A stretch of 64,000 nt of DNA from Paracoccus wurundjeri (lineage in GTDB: Bacteria > Pseudomonadota > Alphaproteobacteria > Rhodobacterales > Rhodobacteraceae): assembly GCF_030678915.1 (NCBI RefSeq), contig NZ_JAUUTZ010000008.1:1-64000 (forward strand), in the 5' to 3' direction. Under the pieces are notes generated by a model. The model saw nothing but the letters and a program-made list of their open reading frames with translations, did not search any database and had not been told where the DNA came from. Numbering within the stretch: position 1 is the stretch's first letter; every line of letters begins with the position of its first letter. The position numbers and the translations under genes are program-made. Positions 45,067 to 53,629 of the stretch are shown here, one piece after another.

Positions 45067-46751
45067 CAGATTTCGTTCCTTGTCAGGATATGCGATGCCT
45101 TGGTGATCGGCTGGTCACCCGTCAGGCGAGGATGCAGGCCAGAATTGCGCAGACGTTGCAGATGTTCTGCCAGTCCCGTGGTGTCGCGCGTGGGGGGCAG
45201 GCTGGTGATGGGTTTGGCATTCGGGTCGATCTGGCCCAGCGCCTTCTCGAGAATCGCCTGCGGTCTTGCGATGAAATCGTTGAATTCCCAAAGCTGAACA
45301 CGGGCCTTGACCCAGACCGAATTGAGAATTTCAAGCTGGGCCATCTCGGTTCGCTGGAGCATGGCGGTAATTCTGCGCACATCGTCGAAGGGCATCCCGG
45401 TTTCGAGCAAAGGCAGATTCCAGGCGCCGGTCACCACGAAAAGCGTCGCATTGGGATCGGTTGCCATGAACCAGTTAAGGCTTTGATTGTCGCGGGGACT
45501 GAACTGAAAGATCTGCATCTTTTCGGTGACGCGGATCAATGCGGCAAGGAAGCGCTGGGTGTCGTAATCGCGGATTTCGGCGCTGCAGGACAATGCTCCG
45601 GGCCCGATCTCGGGCCGGCCTGCGAATTCCACCTTTTCCGGCCCCAGAAGATGGCCGTGAACATCGCCGGAAAGATGTTCGGCCAGCCATGTCTCGAAAT
45701 CGGGGAAAATGTCAGTCAGTCCCTGAAACAAGGCGTAGGGCGCAGAGGTCTTTCCGTTTTCGGCATCCTTCCGGGGGAAACGGCTTTGCATATACAGGCC
45801 GGGGCGCCCCAGAACCCGGCGGCTGAGCGCGCGCGCGATCAGTCTTTCGATATGGGCGGGTTGCGGGGGTGAGGGATCGGGGTCGGGTTTGGCGGGCCTG
45901 GGAAAATGCTCCAGCAGGCGGGTCGCACCCGGCCAGATTTTCCGCGCGACGAAACAATTCGATTCCTCGAGTATCGGAATGTGGTCGTCATAGGCCCGGT
46001 AGGGCCGTCCACGATGGTCAAACCGCGAGAATGTCAGCGAACGGCTTTCGATCCTGTTCGAATGTCGCCGAGCCAGCGTCTGGAAGTAGCTTTCATCGGG
46101 GATCCAGCTTCGACGGAAGTAACGGTCATATTCCCAGCGCCGCGGATCGTCCAGGATTGCACGCAGCGTCCGCGCGGTCAGGCACCACCATTGCGAGCCG
46201 AGATGTGGGGTAAGACCGCGCGGCAATCTTCGCCTGATGCCCAGCCGCCGCTGAAGGTTGACGCAGGAATCGAACAGTTTGCGTCGTTTGCGCCAGTCGA
46301 ACGGAAAATACATCGTGAAGCGTTCTTTGTTCAGCCCGCCAATGACCCATGCGACCTCATTCGCGTCAACGCTTTCGATATAGTCGCGATCGGGAGACAG
46401 GGCGAGAAATGCGGCGAGTTCCGAGATCGGGCGCAATGGCAGGCAGGAACCGGATGCAAGATAGACATGCGTGCAGTCGGGGAATTCCTCCAGCAGCAAG
46501 GACGCCGCATGCTGAGTTGCCTCGATCAGGCTGAAGCGGCCCCAACCGCAGCGGATCCGGCGGGAAAAGCGAATGTCGGGCAGATCCGACAGGGAAGTCT
46601 TCATCTGATCTATTTCGGTTTCGGGAGATTTTGCATCGACATGGATCGCGACTTTCGCCCCGCCCTCGGCCCAGATCCGGGCGATCCGCGCCGCCATCTG
46701 CAAATTCTCGTGGCACAGAAGGACCACGCCCATATTGACCGGCACGCTCAT
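45066..46751 (-). CDS. Core-2/I-branching-type glycosyltransferase (GT14) with extra C-terminal domain
   Basis: 561 residues. The N-terminal ~300 resemble beta-1,6-N-acetylglucosaminyltransferase/xylosyltransferase GT14 proteins: VVLLCHENLQMAARIARIW, VAIHVDAKSP, CGWGRFSLIEATQHAA, YLASGSCLPLRPISEL, GSQWWCLTARTL and SWIPDESYFQTL. After a Pro-rich linker near 295-310 the C-terminal ~250 residues are a domain I can place only as a family-specific extension seen in Rhodobacteraceae (DUF5928-type, from memory). Acceptor and donor unknown. Coupled to the sulfotransferase downstream and overlapping the GT2-like gene upstream (ATGA). Confidence 0.82.
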   Translation of the reverse strand: MSVPVNMGVVLLCHENLQMAARIARIWAEGGAKVAIHVDAKSPETEIDQMKTSLSDLPDIRFSRRIRCGWGRFSLIEATQHAASLLLEEFPDCTHVYLASGSCLPLRPISELAAFLALSPDRDYIESVDANEVAWVIGGLNKERFTMYFPFDWRKRRKLFDSCVNLQRRLGIRRRLPRGLTPHLGSQWWCLTARTLRAILDDPRRWEYDRYFRRSWIPDESYFQTLARRHSNRIESRSLTFSRFDHRGRPYRAYDDHIPILEESNCFVARKIWPGATRLLEHFPRPAKPDPDPSPPQPAHIERLIARALSRRVLGRPGLYMQSRFPRKDAENGKTSAPYALFQGLTDIFPDFETWLAEHLSGDVHGHLLGPEKVEFAGRPEIGPGALSCSAEIRDYDTQRFLAALIRVTEKMQIFQFSPRDNQSLNWFMATDPNATLFVVTGAWNLPLLETGMPFDDVRRITAMLQRTEMAQLEILNSVWVKARVQLWEFNDFIARPQAILEKALGQIDPNAKPITSLPPTRDTTGLAEHLQRLRNSGLHPRLTGDQPITKASHILTRNEI

Positions 46752-47785
46752 GGCCAGTTCCCGCTTGAGATCAGGCCAAGATCCTCAAGCTGCCGCCAGT
46801 CGCGAAACCTGCGCGACTCGTTGCACCACAGGCGCACGCCCTGCTGCAATCCGGCATGATAGGCGCGGTATTCCTGGCTGTTTCCGTAATGCTGGCCGCG
46901 ATCCAGTTCTTCGGTGGATTTTTTCGCGAATGTGGACAGGAATTTGGCATGTAACAGGCAGCCCGATGCCATCTCTCCTCCGTCTTCGTCGAAAACCTGA
47001 TTCAATGACCGGGGAAGCAGCATATGGGTCGAGCTGTAATAGGTGAAGCGTCTGTTCCATCGAACCAGCGGAATCTTGTTCAATGCCGGGCCCGACTGAG
47101 GGTTATAGGGAAAGAATGCCCGGGTCCGCGGGCCGCCCTGTACCCAGAGATTGCCAAGATAATTATTCTTCCGGATCGAATAATTGGCGGGGTCGAACCA
47201 GCAGGCGATCTCGAACGGGTTCTGTCCCTCGCGATAGGTTTCATCGTCCAGATTGCCCTTGGGATACATATCCAGAAGCATCGCCGGGAATGATCTGTGC
47301 CCGGAATCAGACAGCCAATCGGTCAGGGCAGTTAACGGACGGGTGTCGCAATGCGGATAGATCAGGAATTCATCGGGATCGACCGTCAGGCACCAGTGGT
47401 TGTGACCATATCGAAACAACAACCAGCCCAGCCAGTCCATCCCGAAACGCGATTGCTTGTAGCTCGCACGGGTCCGCCATAGCGAGACATCGGTCTGTGT
47501 TTTCAGATACTCCGCACTGCCATCCGTACTGGCGTTATCGACGAACAGGAAATGCCGAACGCCAAGATTGCGGTAATATTCCAGGAAATAGGGAAGCCGT
47601 ACCCTTTCGTTCCGCTGCGTTACGAATGCCAGAATATCCCGTTTCCGGATCTGATCGGTGCGGTCGCTTACCGGGGTCAGGGCACGACGGCGATTGATCG
47701 CGCGGGCGATCAGCCATTGACGCTCTGCGCGGCGACGTAGCCTGGCCGGTAAAGGCAGATGTTTCAGACCCTGCACGATTGGCAC
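46748..47785 (-). CDS. GT2-like glycosyltransferase (Glyco_tranf_2_4 type), copy A
   Basis: 345 residues. Nucleotide-sugar fold with RNERVRLPYFLEYYRNLGV, FVDNASTDGSAEYL and the metal-binding LTVDPDEFLIYP. Closely related in plan and sequence to the next gene upstream, so the two are tandem paralogs. Starts at GTG 47785 with only a weak GACGG in front. An AT-rich motif shared with the gltD upstream region lies 10 bases before the start. Confidence 0.85.
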   Translation of the reverse strand: MPIVQGLKHLPLPARLRRRAERQWLIARAINRRRALTPVSDRTDQIRKRDILAFVTQRNERVRLPYFLEYYRNLGVRHFLFVDNASTDGSAEYLKTQTDVSLWRTRASYKQSRFGMDWLGWLLFRYGHNHWCLTVDPDEFLIYPHCDTRPLTALTDWLSDSGHRSFPAMLLDMYPKGNLDDETYREGQNPFEIACWFDPANYSIRKNNYLGNLWVQGGPRTRAFFPYNPQSGPALNKIPLVRWNRRFTYYSSTHMLLPRSLNQVFDEDGGEMASGCLLHAKFLSTFAKKSTEELDRGQHYGNSQEYRAYHAGLQQGVRLWCNESRRFRDWRQLEDLGLISSGNWP

Positions 47786-47794
47786 CCGTCAATG

Positions 47795-47813
47795 CGATAA
47801 CATAAAAATCTAT
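47795..47813. repeat. AT-rich motif, copy 2, upstream of GT2 copy A
   Basis: CGATAACATAAAAATCTAT, one A shorter than the copy at 30632-30651. It fills most of the 24-base gap between the two paralogous glycosyltransferase genes and overlaps the upstream stop codon. Confidence 0.5.
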
Positions 47814-48898
47814 TCAGTTTCTGCACTATGCCTTGCCGCTTCAAGGGGCAAGTCCGGTGCCTGCCCCGTTCCCATCAGGCCAAGCTCGACCAGATTCTTC
47901 CATCCCGTATAACGCCGAGAGTTGCTGTTCCACAATATCGGCCCTTCGACGAGAGTCTGATGATAATCCACGAACTGATCCGGATCCGAAAAATGCTGAC
48001 GTCTTTTCAGCTCTTCCGAAGATTTTCCGATGATTTCCGGCAGGAACTTGCTGTGCAGCAGCACGCCGCTGAGTCGGGGATCACCGGGGCCGTCATAAAG
48101 CTCGTTCAGATGACCGGGCAGAAGCGAATGTGTCGAATTCACATAGACATATCGCCAATGCCAGCGGATCAGCGGAAGTTTGTTCAGAGTGGGCGAGATA
48201 TCACGGTCGTCCTGAAAGAAGACCCGCTCCCGCACGCCGCCGCGCAGAATGCGGTTGCCCTTGGGGCGCGAGATTTCGCAGCGATAGGGGCCGGCATCAA
48301 ACCAGGGCAGCCGCTCGGTCAGGGGGGCATCCCAAGGCGCTTCGGATTGACCCAATGGCAGCCGCGGATACAGGTCCAGCATCAGGGCACCCATGCCGGC
48401 CATCTGCTGTTCTTCAAGAAAACCGGTCAGCCGCGAAAGGTCGCGGCGTTCCCAATCGGGATAGATCAACAGCTCATCGGCATCGACCGTCACACACCAG
48501 TGATCGTGACCGTATCGCAGCAAAAGCGCCCCGATCCAGTCCATGCCGAACCGCGCGGCGCGATAACTGTCCCGACTGCGCCATAGGGACAGATCCGGCT
48601 GTTCAAGCAGAAGCGCGGTCGAGCCGTCATTACTGTCATTATCCACGATCAGGAAATGCTGGACGCCCAGCTTCCTGTAATGCGCCAGAAATTCCGGAAG
48701 CCTGCCGGCTTCGTTCCGGATGGTCGCGAATAGCAGGATGTCCTTCTTGCGGATTGCCGCGGTGCGATCGGCAAGCGGCGTGAGTCTGCGGCCCACGCGA
48801 ATGGCGCGCCACAGGATCTCACGCCGCTTCCATCGCAGGCGATATCGGGACCAGAGCCGCCGCAGACGGCTGGCTTGCTGTCCGGATACCGTGGTCAA
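47810..48898 (-). CDS. GT2-like glycosyltransferase (Glyco_tranf_2_4 type), copy B
   Basis: 362 residues from a TTG at 48898, chosen because it overlaps the galE stop as TTGA; a TTG at 48925 would add nine residues. Motifs parallel copy A: RKKDILLFATIRNEAGRLPEFLAHY, FLIVDNDSNDGS, VTVDADELLIYPDW and LLHSKFLPEIIGKSSEELKR. Long basic N-terminus before the domain. Likely acts on the same glycan as its paralog. Confidence 0.84.
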   Translation of the reverse strand: MTTVSGQQASRLRRLWSRYRLRWKRREILWRAIRVGRRLTPLADRTAAIRKKDILLFATIRNEAGRLPEFLAHYRKLGVQHFLIVDNDSNDGSTALLLEQPDLSLWRSRDSYRAARFGMDWIGALLLRYGHDHWCVTVDADELLIYPDWERRDLSRLTGFLEEQQMAGMGALMLDLYPRLPLGQSEAPWDAPLTERLPWFDAGPYRCEISRPKGNRILRGGVRERVFFQDDRDISPTLNKLPLIRWHWRYVYVNSTHSLLPGHLNELYDGPGDPRLSGVLLHSKFLPEIIGKSSEELKRRQHFSDPDQFVDYHQTLVEGPILWNSNSRRYTGWKNLVELGLMGTGQAPDLPLEAARHSAETE

Positions 48899-49881
48899 GC
48901 CTGGTAATTGCCGTTTTGATGCCAACGCCAGGCGTCGGCGATCATCTGCTTCATGGTCGAACGCCCGGGCCGCCAGCCCAGTTCGTCCTTCGCGCGCTGG
49001 CTACCGCAGACCAGTTTGACCGCATCCCCGCCACGGCGCGGGCCGTCCACCATCGGGACGGGGCGGTTGGTGACGCTGCGCGTTGCCTCTACAACTTCGC
49101 GAACCGAGAAACCGTCGCCCGTGCCAAGGCAGAAGACCCGGCTGCCCTTGCCCGTCCGCAGCCATTCCAGCCCCTGGACATGAGCATCGACCAGATCCAT
49201 GACATGGACATAGTCGCGGATGCAGGTGCCGTCCGGTGTCGGATAATCGGTGCCGTGGATCGTCAGGGCATCGCGTTTGCCGTCGACGGCATCGAGGATC
49301 AGCGGGATCAGATGGGTTTCGGGGCGGTGGAATTCGCCCACCTCGGAATCCGGATCGGCGCCAGCTACGTTGAAATAGCGGAAGATCACATGGCGCAGCC
49401 CATGCGCAGCCTCGAAATCCGTCAGCATGTTTTCGATCGCGCGCTTGCTGGCGCCATAGGCGTTCAGCGGCGCTTGCGCCGAGCTTTCGTCCAGAACTTC
49501 GCCATCGCAATCGCCATAGGTCGCGCAGGTCGAACTGAAGACGAAATTCATACAGTCCGCCGCGACCGCAGCCTCGATCAGATTCAGCGATCCCCAGACA
49601 TTGTTCCGCCAGTATTTGCCCGGCTCGGCCATTGCCTCGCCGACCTGACTGAGCGCGGCGAAATGCAGCACGGCAATCGGTTTATGCTCGGCAAATGCGG
49701 CATCCAGCGAGGCGCGATCGGCCAGGTCCGCCCTGACCAATGGCCCGAACTTGACCGCATCGGCCCAGCCTGTCGAAAGATTGTCCAGAGTTACAGGTAT
49801 ATAACCCGCCTTCGCAAGCGCCTTGCAGGCATGCGAACCGATATAACCGGCACCGCCGGTCACCAATACTTTTCCGGACAT
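48895..49881 (-). CDS. galE: UDP-glucose 4-epimerase
   Basis: Interconverts UDP-glucose and UDP-galactose (possibly the N-acetyl forms). 328 residues. Extended SDR fold with GGAGYIGSHACKAL at residues 8-21, LHFAALSQVGEA, catalytic Ser in FSSTCATYG and YxxxK as YGASKRAIE, then RYFNVAGAD. Three bases after galU on the same strand, consistent with joint supply of UDP-sugars to the glycosyltransferases that follow. Confidence 0.96.
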   Translation of the reverse strand: MSGKVLVTGGAGYIGSHACKALAKAGYIPVTLDNLSTGWADAVKFGPLVRADLADRASLDAAFAEHKPIAVLHFAALSQVGEAMAEPGKYWRNNVWGSLNLIEAAVAADCMNFVFSSTCATYGDCDGEVLDESSAQAPLNAYGASKRAIENMLTDFEAAHGLRHVIFRYFNVAGADPDSEVGEFHRPETHLIPLILDAVDGKRDALTIHGTDYPTPDGTCIRDYVHVMDLVDAHVQGLEWLRTGKGSRVFCLGTGDGFSVREVVEATRSVTNRPVPMVDGPRRGGDAVKLVCGSQRAKDELGWRPGRSTMKQMIADAWRWHQNGNYQA

Positions 49882-49884
49882 CGT

Positions 49885-50781
49885 TTACTCCGCGGCGCGG
49901 CGCATAGCGGTTATGCCATGCAGGAAATCCAGAAATTCATCGCGCAGTTCGTCGCGTTCGAGTCCGAAGGCAACCGTTGCCTGAAGGAAACCGGCCTTGG
50001 AACCGCAGTCGAAACGCTGACCACGGAAGCGCAGGCCGTAAACATCGCGCCCGGCATTGATCTCATCGGCAATCGCATCGGTCAGCTGAATTTCGCCACC
50101 CGAGCCCTGCTTGAGCTTGTTCAGGTTCTGCATCACCGTGGGGGCAAGGATATAACGTCCGATGACCGCAAGATTGGACGGCGCGGAACCAAGCGCGGGC
50201 TTTTCCACCATGCCCTTGGCGCGGACGATGGCGCCCATGTCTTCATCCACGTCCAGAACGCCGTAGGCAGAGGCTTTTTCTTCGGGGACTTCCATCGTGG
50301 CGACCATGCTGCCGCCGGTCTCGCCATAAGCCTCGATCATCTGCTGGAGACAGGGAGGTTCGCCCATGATGACGTCATCGGTCAGGATCACCGCAAAGGC
50401 TTCGTCATCGGCCAGCAACCGGCGGGCGCACCAGACTGCATGGCCCAAACCCAACGCCTTGTGCTGGCGGATATAGGCAATCGCGCCGGATTCCATATTG
50501 GTCTTGCGCAGCGTATCCAGAAGCCCGGTCTTGCCCGCCTTTTTGAGATTGGATTCAAGCTCATGCGCGTGATCGAAGTAATCTTCGAGGGCACCCTTGC
50601 CACGAGAGGTCACGAAGATGAATTCCTTGATCCCGGCAGCCCGCGCCTCATCGATGGCGTATTGGATCAGCGGTCGGTCGACCAGAGTCATGATCTCTTT
50701 CGGAATGCTTTTCGTCGCAGGCAGGAAGCGCGTTCCCAGGCCGGCAACCGGGAAAATGGCTTTGGTGACTTTACGGCTCAT
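49885..50781 (-). CDS. galU: UTP-glucose-1-phosphate uridylyltransferase
   Basis: Makes UDP-glucose from glucose 1-phosphate and UTP. 298 residues. N-terminal KAIFPVAGLGTRFLPATKSIPKE at residues 6-28 (nucleotide loop and basic residues), then DRPLIQYAIDEA, VILTDDVIMGEP, GVLDVDEDM, VEKPALGSAPSNLAVIGRYIL. AAGGGG lies eight bases before the ATG. First gene after a 211-base AT-rich gap that probably holds the promoter of the glycan operon. Confidence 0.97.
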   Translation of the reverse strand: MSRKVTKAIFPVAGLGTRFLPATKSIPKEIMTLVDRPLIQYAIDEARAAGIKEFIFVTSRGKGALEDYFDHAHELESNLKKAGKTGLLDTLRKTNMESGAIAYIRQHKALGLGHAVWCARRLLADDEAFAVILTDDVIMGEPPCLQQMIEAYGETGGSMVATMEVPEEKASAYGVLDVDEDMGAIVRAKGMVEKPALGSAPSNLAVIGRYILAPTVMQNLNKLKQGSGGEIQLTDAIADEINAGRDVYGLRFRGQRFDCGSKAGFLQATVAFGLERDELRDEFLDFLHGITAMRRAAE

Positions 50782-50992
50782 ACAAGTGCCCCTTTAGTTG
50801 CTGTCTGCTTATCACAGATGTGAAAGCGAAATAGTTAAAGAATGTTTACGTTCACTGCGCCTAACGCGTCGCGCGCAAAATAGTTTGATCACTTATGCTT
50901 TGAAAGACGGCAATCTGGTTAAAATGCTATCATAGGCTGGTTTCCACTCAAACAATTATCACATGTTTAACACCTGACGTTACGCCATTTTG
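50782..50992. other. AT-rich intergenic region upstream of galU
   Basis: 211 bases, clearly richer in A/T than the flanking genes, with no coding frame I can support. Likely carries the galU promoter on the minus strand; no -35/-10 pair is convincing enough to mark. Confidence 0.5.
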
Positions 50993-51793
50993 TCAATCGA
51001 TTTCCATTTGCTTCATCATGGTTTCCAGACGTGTAACGTCCTGGGGGTTGTTCAGTTCCCAGAATTGACGTCCGCGGGCTTCGACCTCGACGCAAAGCAG
51101 CCTGCGGCCCCGTTCAAGGAACCGCAATTGTTCGAGCCCCTCCAGCTTTTCAAGCGTTCCCTCGGACCATGTCGGATAGGCGGTCAAAGCGGGTGGACGA
51201 TAAGCATAGACACCCACATGATGATAGACCGGGCTGGGATCGTCCGGGCCATAGCTTTCCCCGGTATAGGGGATGACTTCCTTCGAGAAATACAGCGCCT
51301 GCCTGTCATGCCCGAAAACGGCCGTGGTGCCGCCGATCCGTCCCGCCATACGGTCGGCCAGCAGGTCGTCGCGCATCTGTCCGGTGCAGCGCAAAACCGG
51401 TGTGGCGACATCCGCAGCGGGATCGGCACGCAGCCCGGCGATCAGATCCTCGATGAACCACGCGGGCGTCAGAGGCGCGTCACCCTGAAGATTAACTACG
51501 ATCTCGGGAATATCGTCAAACGCGGTCATGGCTTCCGCGCAGCGTTCGGTGCCATTGCGGCAATCCGACGAGGTCATGATGACTCTGGCGCCAAAAGCCT
51601 GGGCGTGATCCCGGATCCGCTCGTCATCGGTGGCGACGGCGACATGGTCTGCCCCTTGCACGGCCATGGCCGCTTCCCAGCTTCGGCGAATCAGACTGCG
51701 CGTTTCACCCGACGCCCCCTTCAGCCCGACCAGCGGTTTGCCGGGATAACGGCTTGAAGCGTAACGCGCCGGAATGAGGATGAGGACCGACAT
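50993..51793 (-). CDS. kdsB: 3-deoxy-manno-octulosonate cytidylyltransferase
   Basis: Activates Kdo as CMP-Kdo for lipopolysaccharide or capsule. 266 residues. Signature ILIPARYASSRYPGKPL at the N-terminus, VVNLQGDAPLT and CRNGTERCAEA. The start at 51793 is two bases after the cysQ stop, so these are co-transcribed. The many frames running on to 51949 do not show conservation before MSVLILIPARY. Confidence 0.94.
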   Translation of the reverse strand: MSVLILIPARYASSRYPGKPLVGLKGASGETRSLIRRSWEAAMAVQGADHVAVATDDERIRDHAQAFGARVIMTSSDCRNGTERCAEAMTAFDDIPEIVVNLQGDAPLTPAWFIEDLIAGLRADPAADVATPVLRCTGQMRDDLLADRMAGRIGGTTAVFGHDRQALYFSKEVIPYTGESYGPDDPSPVYHHVGVYAYRPPALTAYPTWSEGTLEKLEGLEQLRFLERGRRLLCVEVEARGRQFWELNNPQDVTRLETMMKQMEID

Positions 51794-51795
51794 CG

Positions 51796-52593
51796 TCAGT
51801 CCTTCACTAGCAATACACCGGGTGCGAATGCGATAAAGAACGGATTCTCGAAGCCGGGTTTGCCGTAGGCGAGCGGTGCGTGATCGTCGAAGCGCACGAC
51901 CTCGCCCCCGGCACCGCGAAGCACGGCATCGCCGGCTGCGGTGTCCCATTCCATGGTCCGGCCAAGCCGGGGATAAAGATCGGCCTCACCGGTCGCGACA
52001 AGGCAGAATTTCAGCGACGATCCGGCACTGGTCATGTCCCGCGCCGAATAGCGCGCGATATATTCGTCCGTGGCGGCATCACGATGCGACTTCGACGCCA
52101 CGACCATCAGCCCCCGGTTATCCGGAGTCGGGTTCACCCCGATCGAGTTCACCTCGCCAGGTTCTTTCCCGAACGGCCCGCGTTCCTCGACCGAGCGTCC
52201 ATCCGCCGTAGTATAGAACAGACGGTCCTTTGCCGGCGCGTAAACCACACCGCGCAGGGGGACGCCGTTCTCGACATAGGCGATATTGACGGTGAAATCC
52301 CCCCGGCGCTGTACGAATTCCTTTGTACCATCCAGCGGATCGACGATCAGGAAGGTCCCGACCGTCTGCCCGTGAGTCGCGGCCTGTTCTTCTGTGACCA
52401 GCGGGATATCGGGGAATGTTGCGCGCAGCCCCGCGGAAATCAGTGCATCTGCGGCTTCGTCCGCGGCGGTGACGGGCGAATCGTCGGACTTGGCCCGGAC
52501 AGCGAAATCGTCGGCATTATAGATTTCCATGATCTTTTCGCCCGCCTGCAAGGCGAGGCGGCGCATTTCAGTAACAAGTAGATCAAATTGCAT
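51796..52593 (-). CDS. cysQ: 3'(2'),5'-bisphosphate nucleotidase CysQ
   Basis: Hydrolyses PAP, the by-product of PAPS-dependent sulfotransfer, to AMP. 265 residues. Inositol monophosphatase fold: metal ligands in LVTEEQA and DPLDGTKEF, and MEWDTAAGDAVLRGAGG near the C-terminus. Co-transcribed with kdsB. A link to the sulfotransferase gene 7 kb downstream on the same strand is plausible since PAP must be cleared after sulfation, but CysQ also serves sulfate assimilation. Confidence 0.95.
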   Translation of the reverse strand: MQFDLLVTEMRRLALQAGEKIMEIYNADDFAVRAKSDDSPVTAADEAADALISAGLRATFPDIPLVTEEQAATHGQTVGTFLIVDPLDGTKEFVQRRGDFTVNIAYVENGVPLRGVVYAPAKDRLFYTTADGRSVEERGPFGKEPGEVNSIGVNPTPDNRGLMVVASKSHRDAATDEYIARYSARDMTSAGSSLKFCLVATGEADLYPRLGRTMEWDTAAGDAVLRGAGGEVVRFDDHAPLAYGKPGFENPFFIAFAPGVLLVKD

Positions 52594-52743
52594 CGACTTT
52601 TCCTCTGCTTCGCGGTTCGGTGCCCAAGTCTTGATTGTGCGGGCTTACATATCCGGGTATCCTCGTGCAACCGCGGTCCGCCTATGGTACCGCCTAATCT
52701 CACGGAATTATGTATTTCGTGTGCACCCGCAGCACAAATTCGA

Positions 52744-53577
52744 TTGATTTTTACATTGTTTACACAGCGCCGAAACCGAAATTTCCTGGATGCGATCTTT
52801 ACGACGCTGAATCTGATCTATCATCAGACGGTTTACAATCTGCGCAATAACGACCGGAACGCGGTCATGGGCCTGCTTTTCACGATTGCCCAGACTGCTA
52901 TCTTTGTTGGTTTTTTTGCGCTTTTGTATTTCGTTGTCGGAATTCGATCATCCCCGATCCGGGGCGATTTCATCCTGTTCATGATGTCGGGCATCTTCGT
53001 GTTCATGACACATGTGCAGACCGTCGCACAGGTCTCCGGAAGCTATTCCGTCGGCGGAGGTCTGGCCAAACATGGGCCGATGAATGCCGCGGTCATGATC
53101 GCTGCGGCGGCGCTTGCCGTTCTTTACCGACAGATGCTGAGCGGGATCGTGATTCTCGGGCTGTATCACCTCGCGGTGACGCCGATCACATTCTATTTCT
53201 TCCCCGGCTGCCTTGCCATCTTTCTGCTGGGATGGTTCGGGGGCGTCTGCGTGGGATTGGTCTTCGTCGGGATTCGACCATGGATGCCAAAGGCGGTCGG
53301 GATCATGACCCAAGTCTATCAGCGGGTGAACATGATCGCCTCGGGCAAGATGTTCGTTGCGAATTCCTTGCCGAATTTCGTGCTGCCGTGGTTCTCCTGG
53401 AACCCGCTGTTTCACGTCGTGGACCAGCTTCGCGGATATCTGTTCGTCAATTACACACCGCAAAAGACCGATTACCATTATGCGATATGGGTTTTCATCG
53501 GATTGCTGATGGTCGGGTTGCTGATCAACTTCGCCGCCCGCAAATATGAATCGTTGAGCTGGGGCGCGGCGCAATAG
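52744..53577 (+). CDS. ABC-2 type permease (polysaccharide/capsule export, KpsM-like)
   Basis: About 277 residues with six predicted membrane segments (VMGLLFTIAQTAIFVGFFALLY, ILFMMSGIFVFMTHV and so on), the ABC-2 membrane domain of glycan exporters. Divergent from cysQ. No ATP-binding partner lies beside it in the window, so it must pair with a subunit encoded elsewhere. The start is uncertain: I take TTG 52744 because conservation seems to begin at RRNRNFLDAIFTTLNLIYH; ATG 52684 is an alternative that adds 20 residues. Confidence 0.75.
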   Translation: MIFTLFTQRRNRNFLDAIFTTLNLIYHQTVYNLRNNDRNAVMGLLFTIAQTAIFVGFFALLYFVVGIRSSPIRGDFILFMMSGIFVFMTHVQTVAQVSGSYSVGGGLAKHGPMNAAVMIAAAALAVLYRQMLSGIVILGLYHLAVTPITFYFFPGCLAIFLLGWFGGVCVGLVFVGIRPWMPKAVGIMTQVYQRVNMIASGKMFVANSLPNFVLPWFSWNPLFHVVDQLRGYLFVNYTPQKTDYHYAIWVFIGLLMVGLLINFAARKYESLSWGAAQ

Positions 53578-53629
53578 ACCGCTCGAACCGGTATTCAGGT
53601 TTATAGATAGGGGCGCGGGTATTCCATGT

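Noticed and set aside
48916..50823. A 635-codon open frame on the plus strand opposite galE and galU
   Set aside because: galE and galU on the minus strand have clear motifs throughout; the plus-strand frame has none and is a by-product of GC-rich codon usage.
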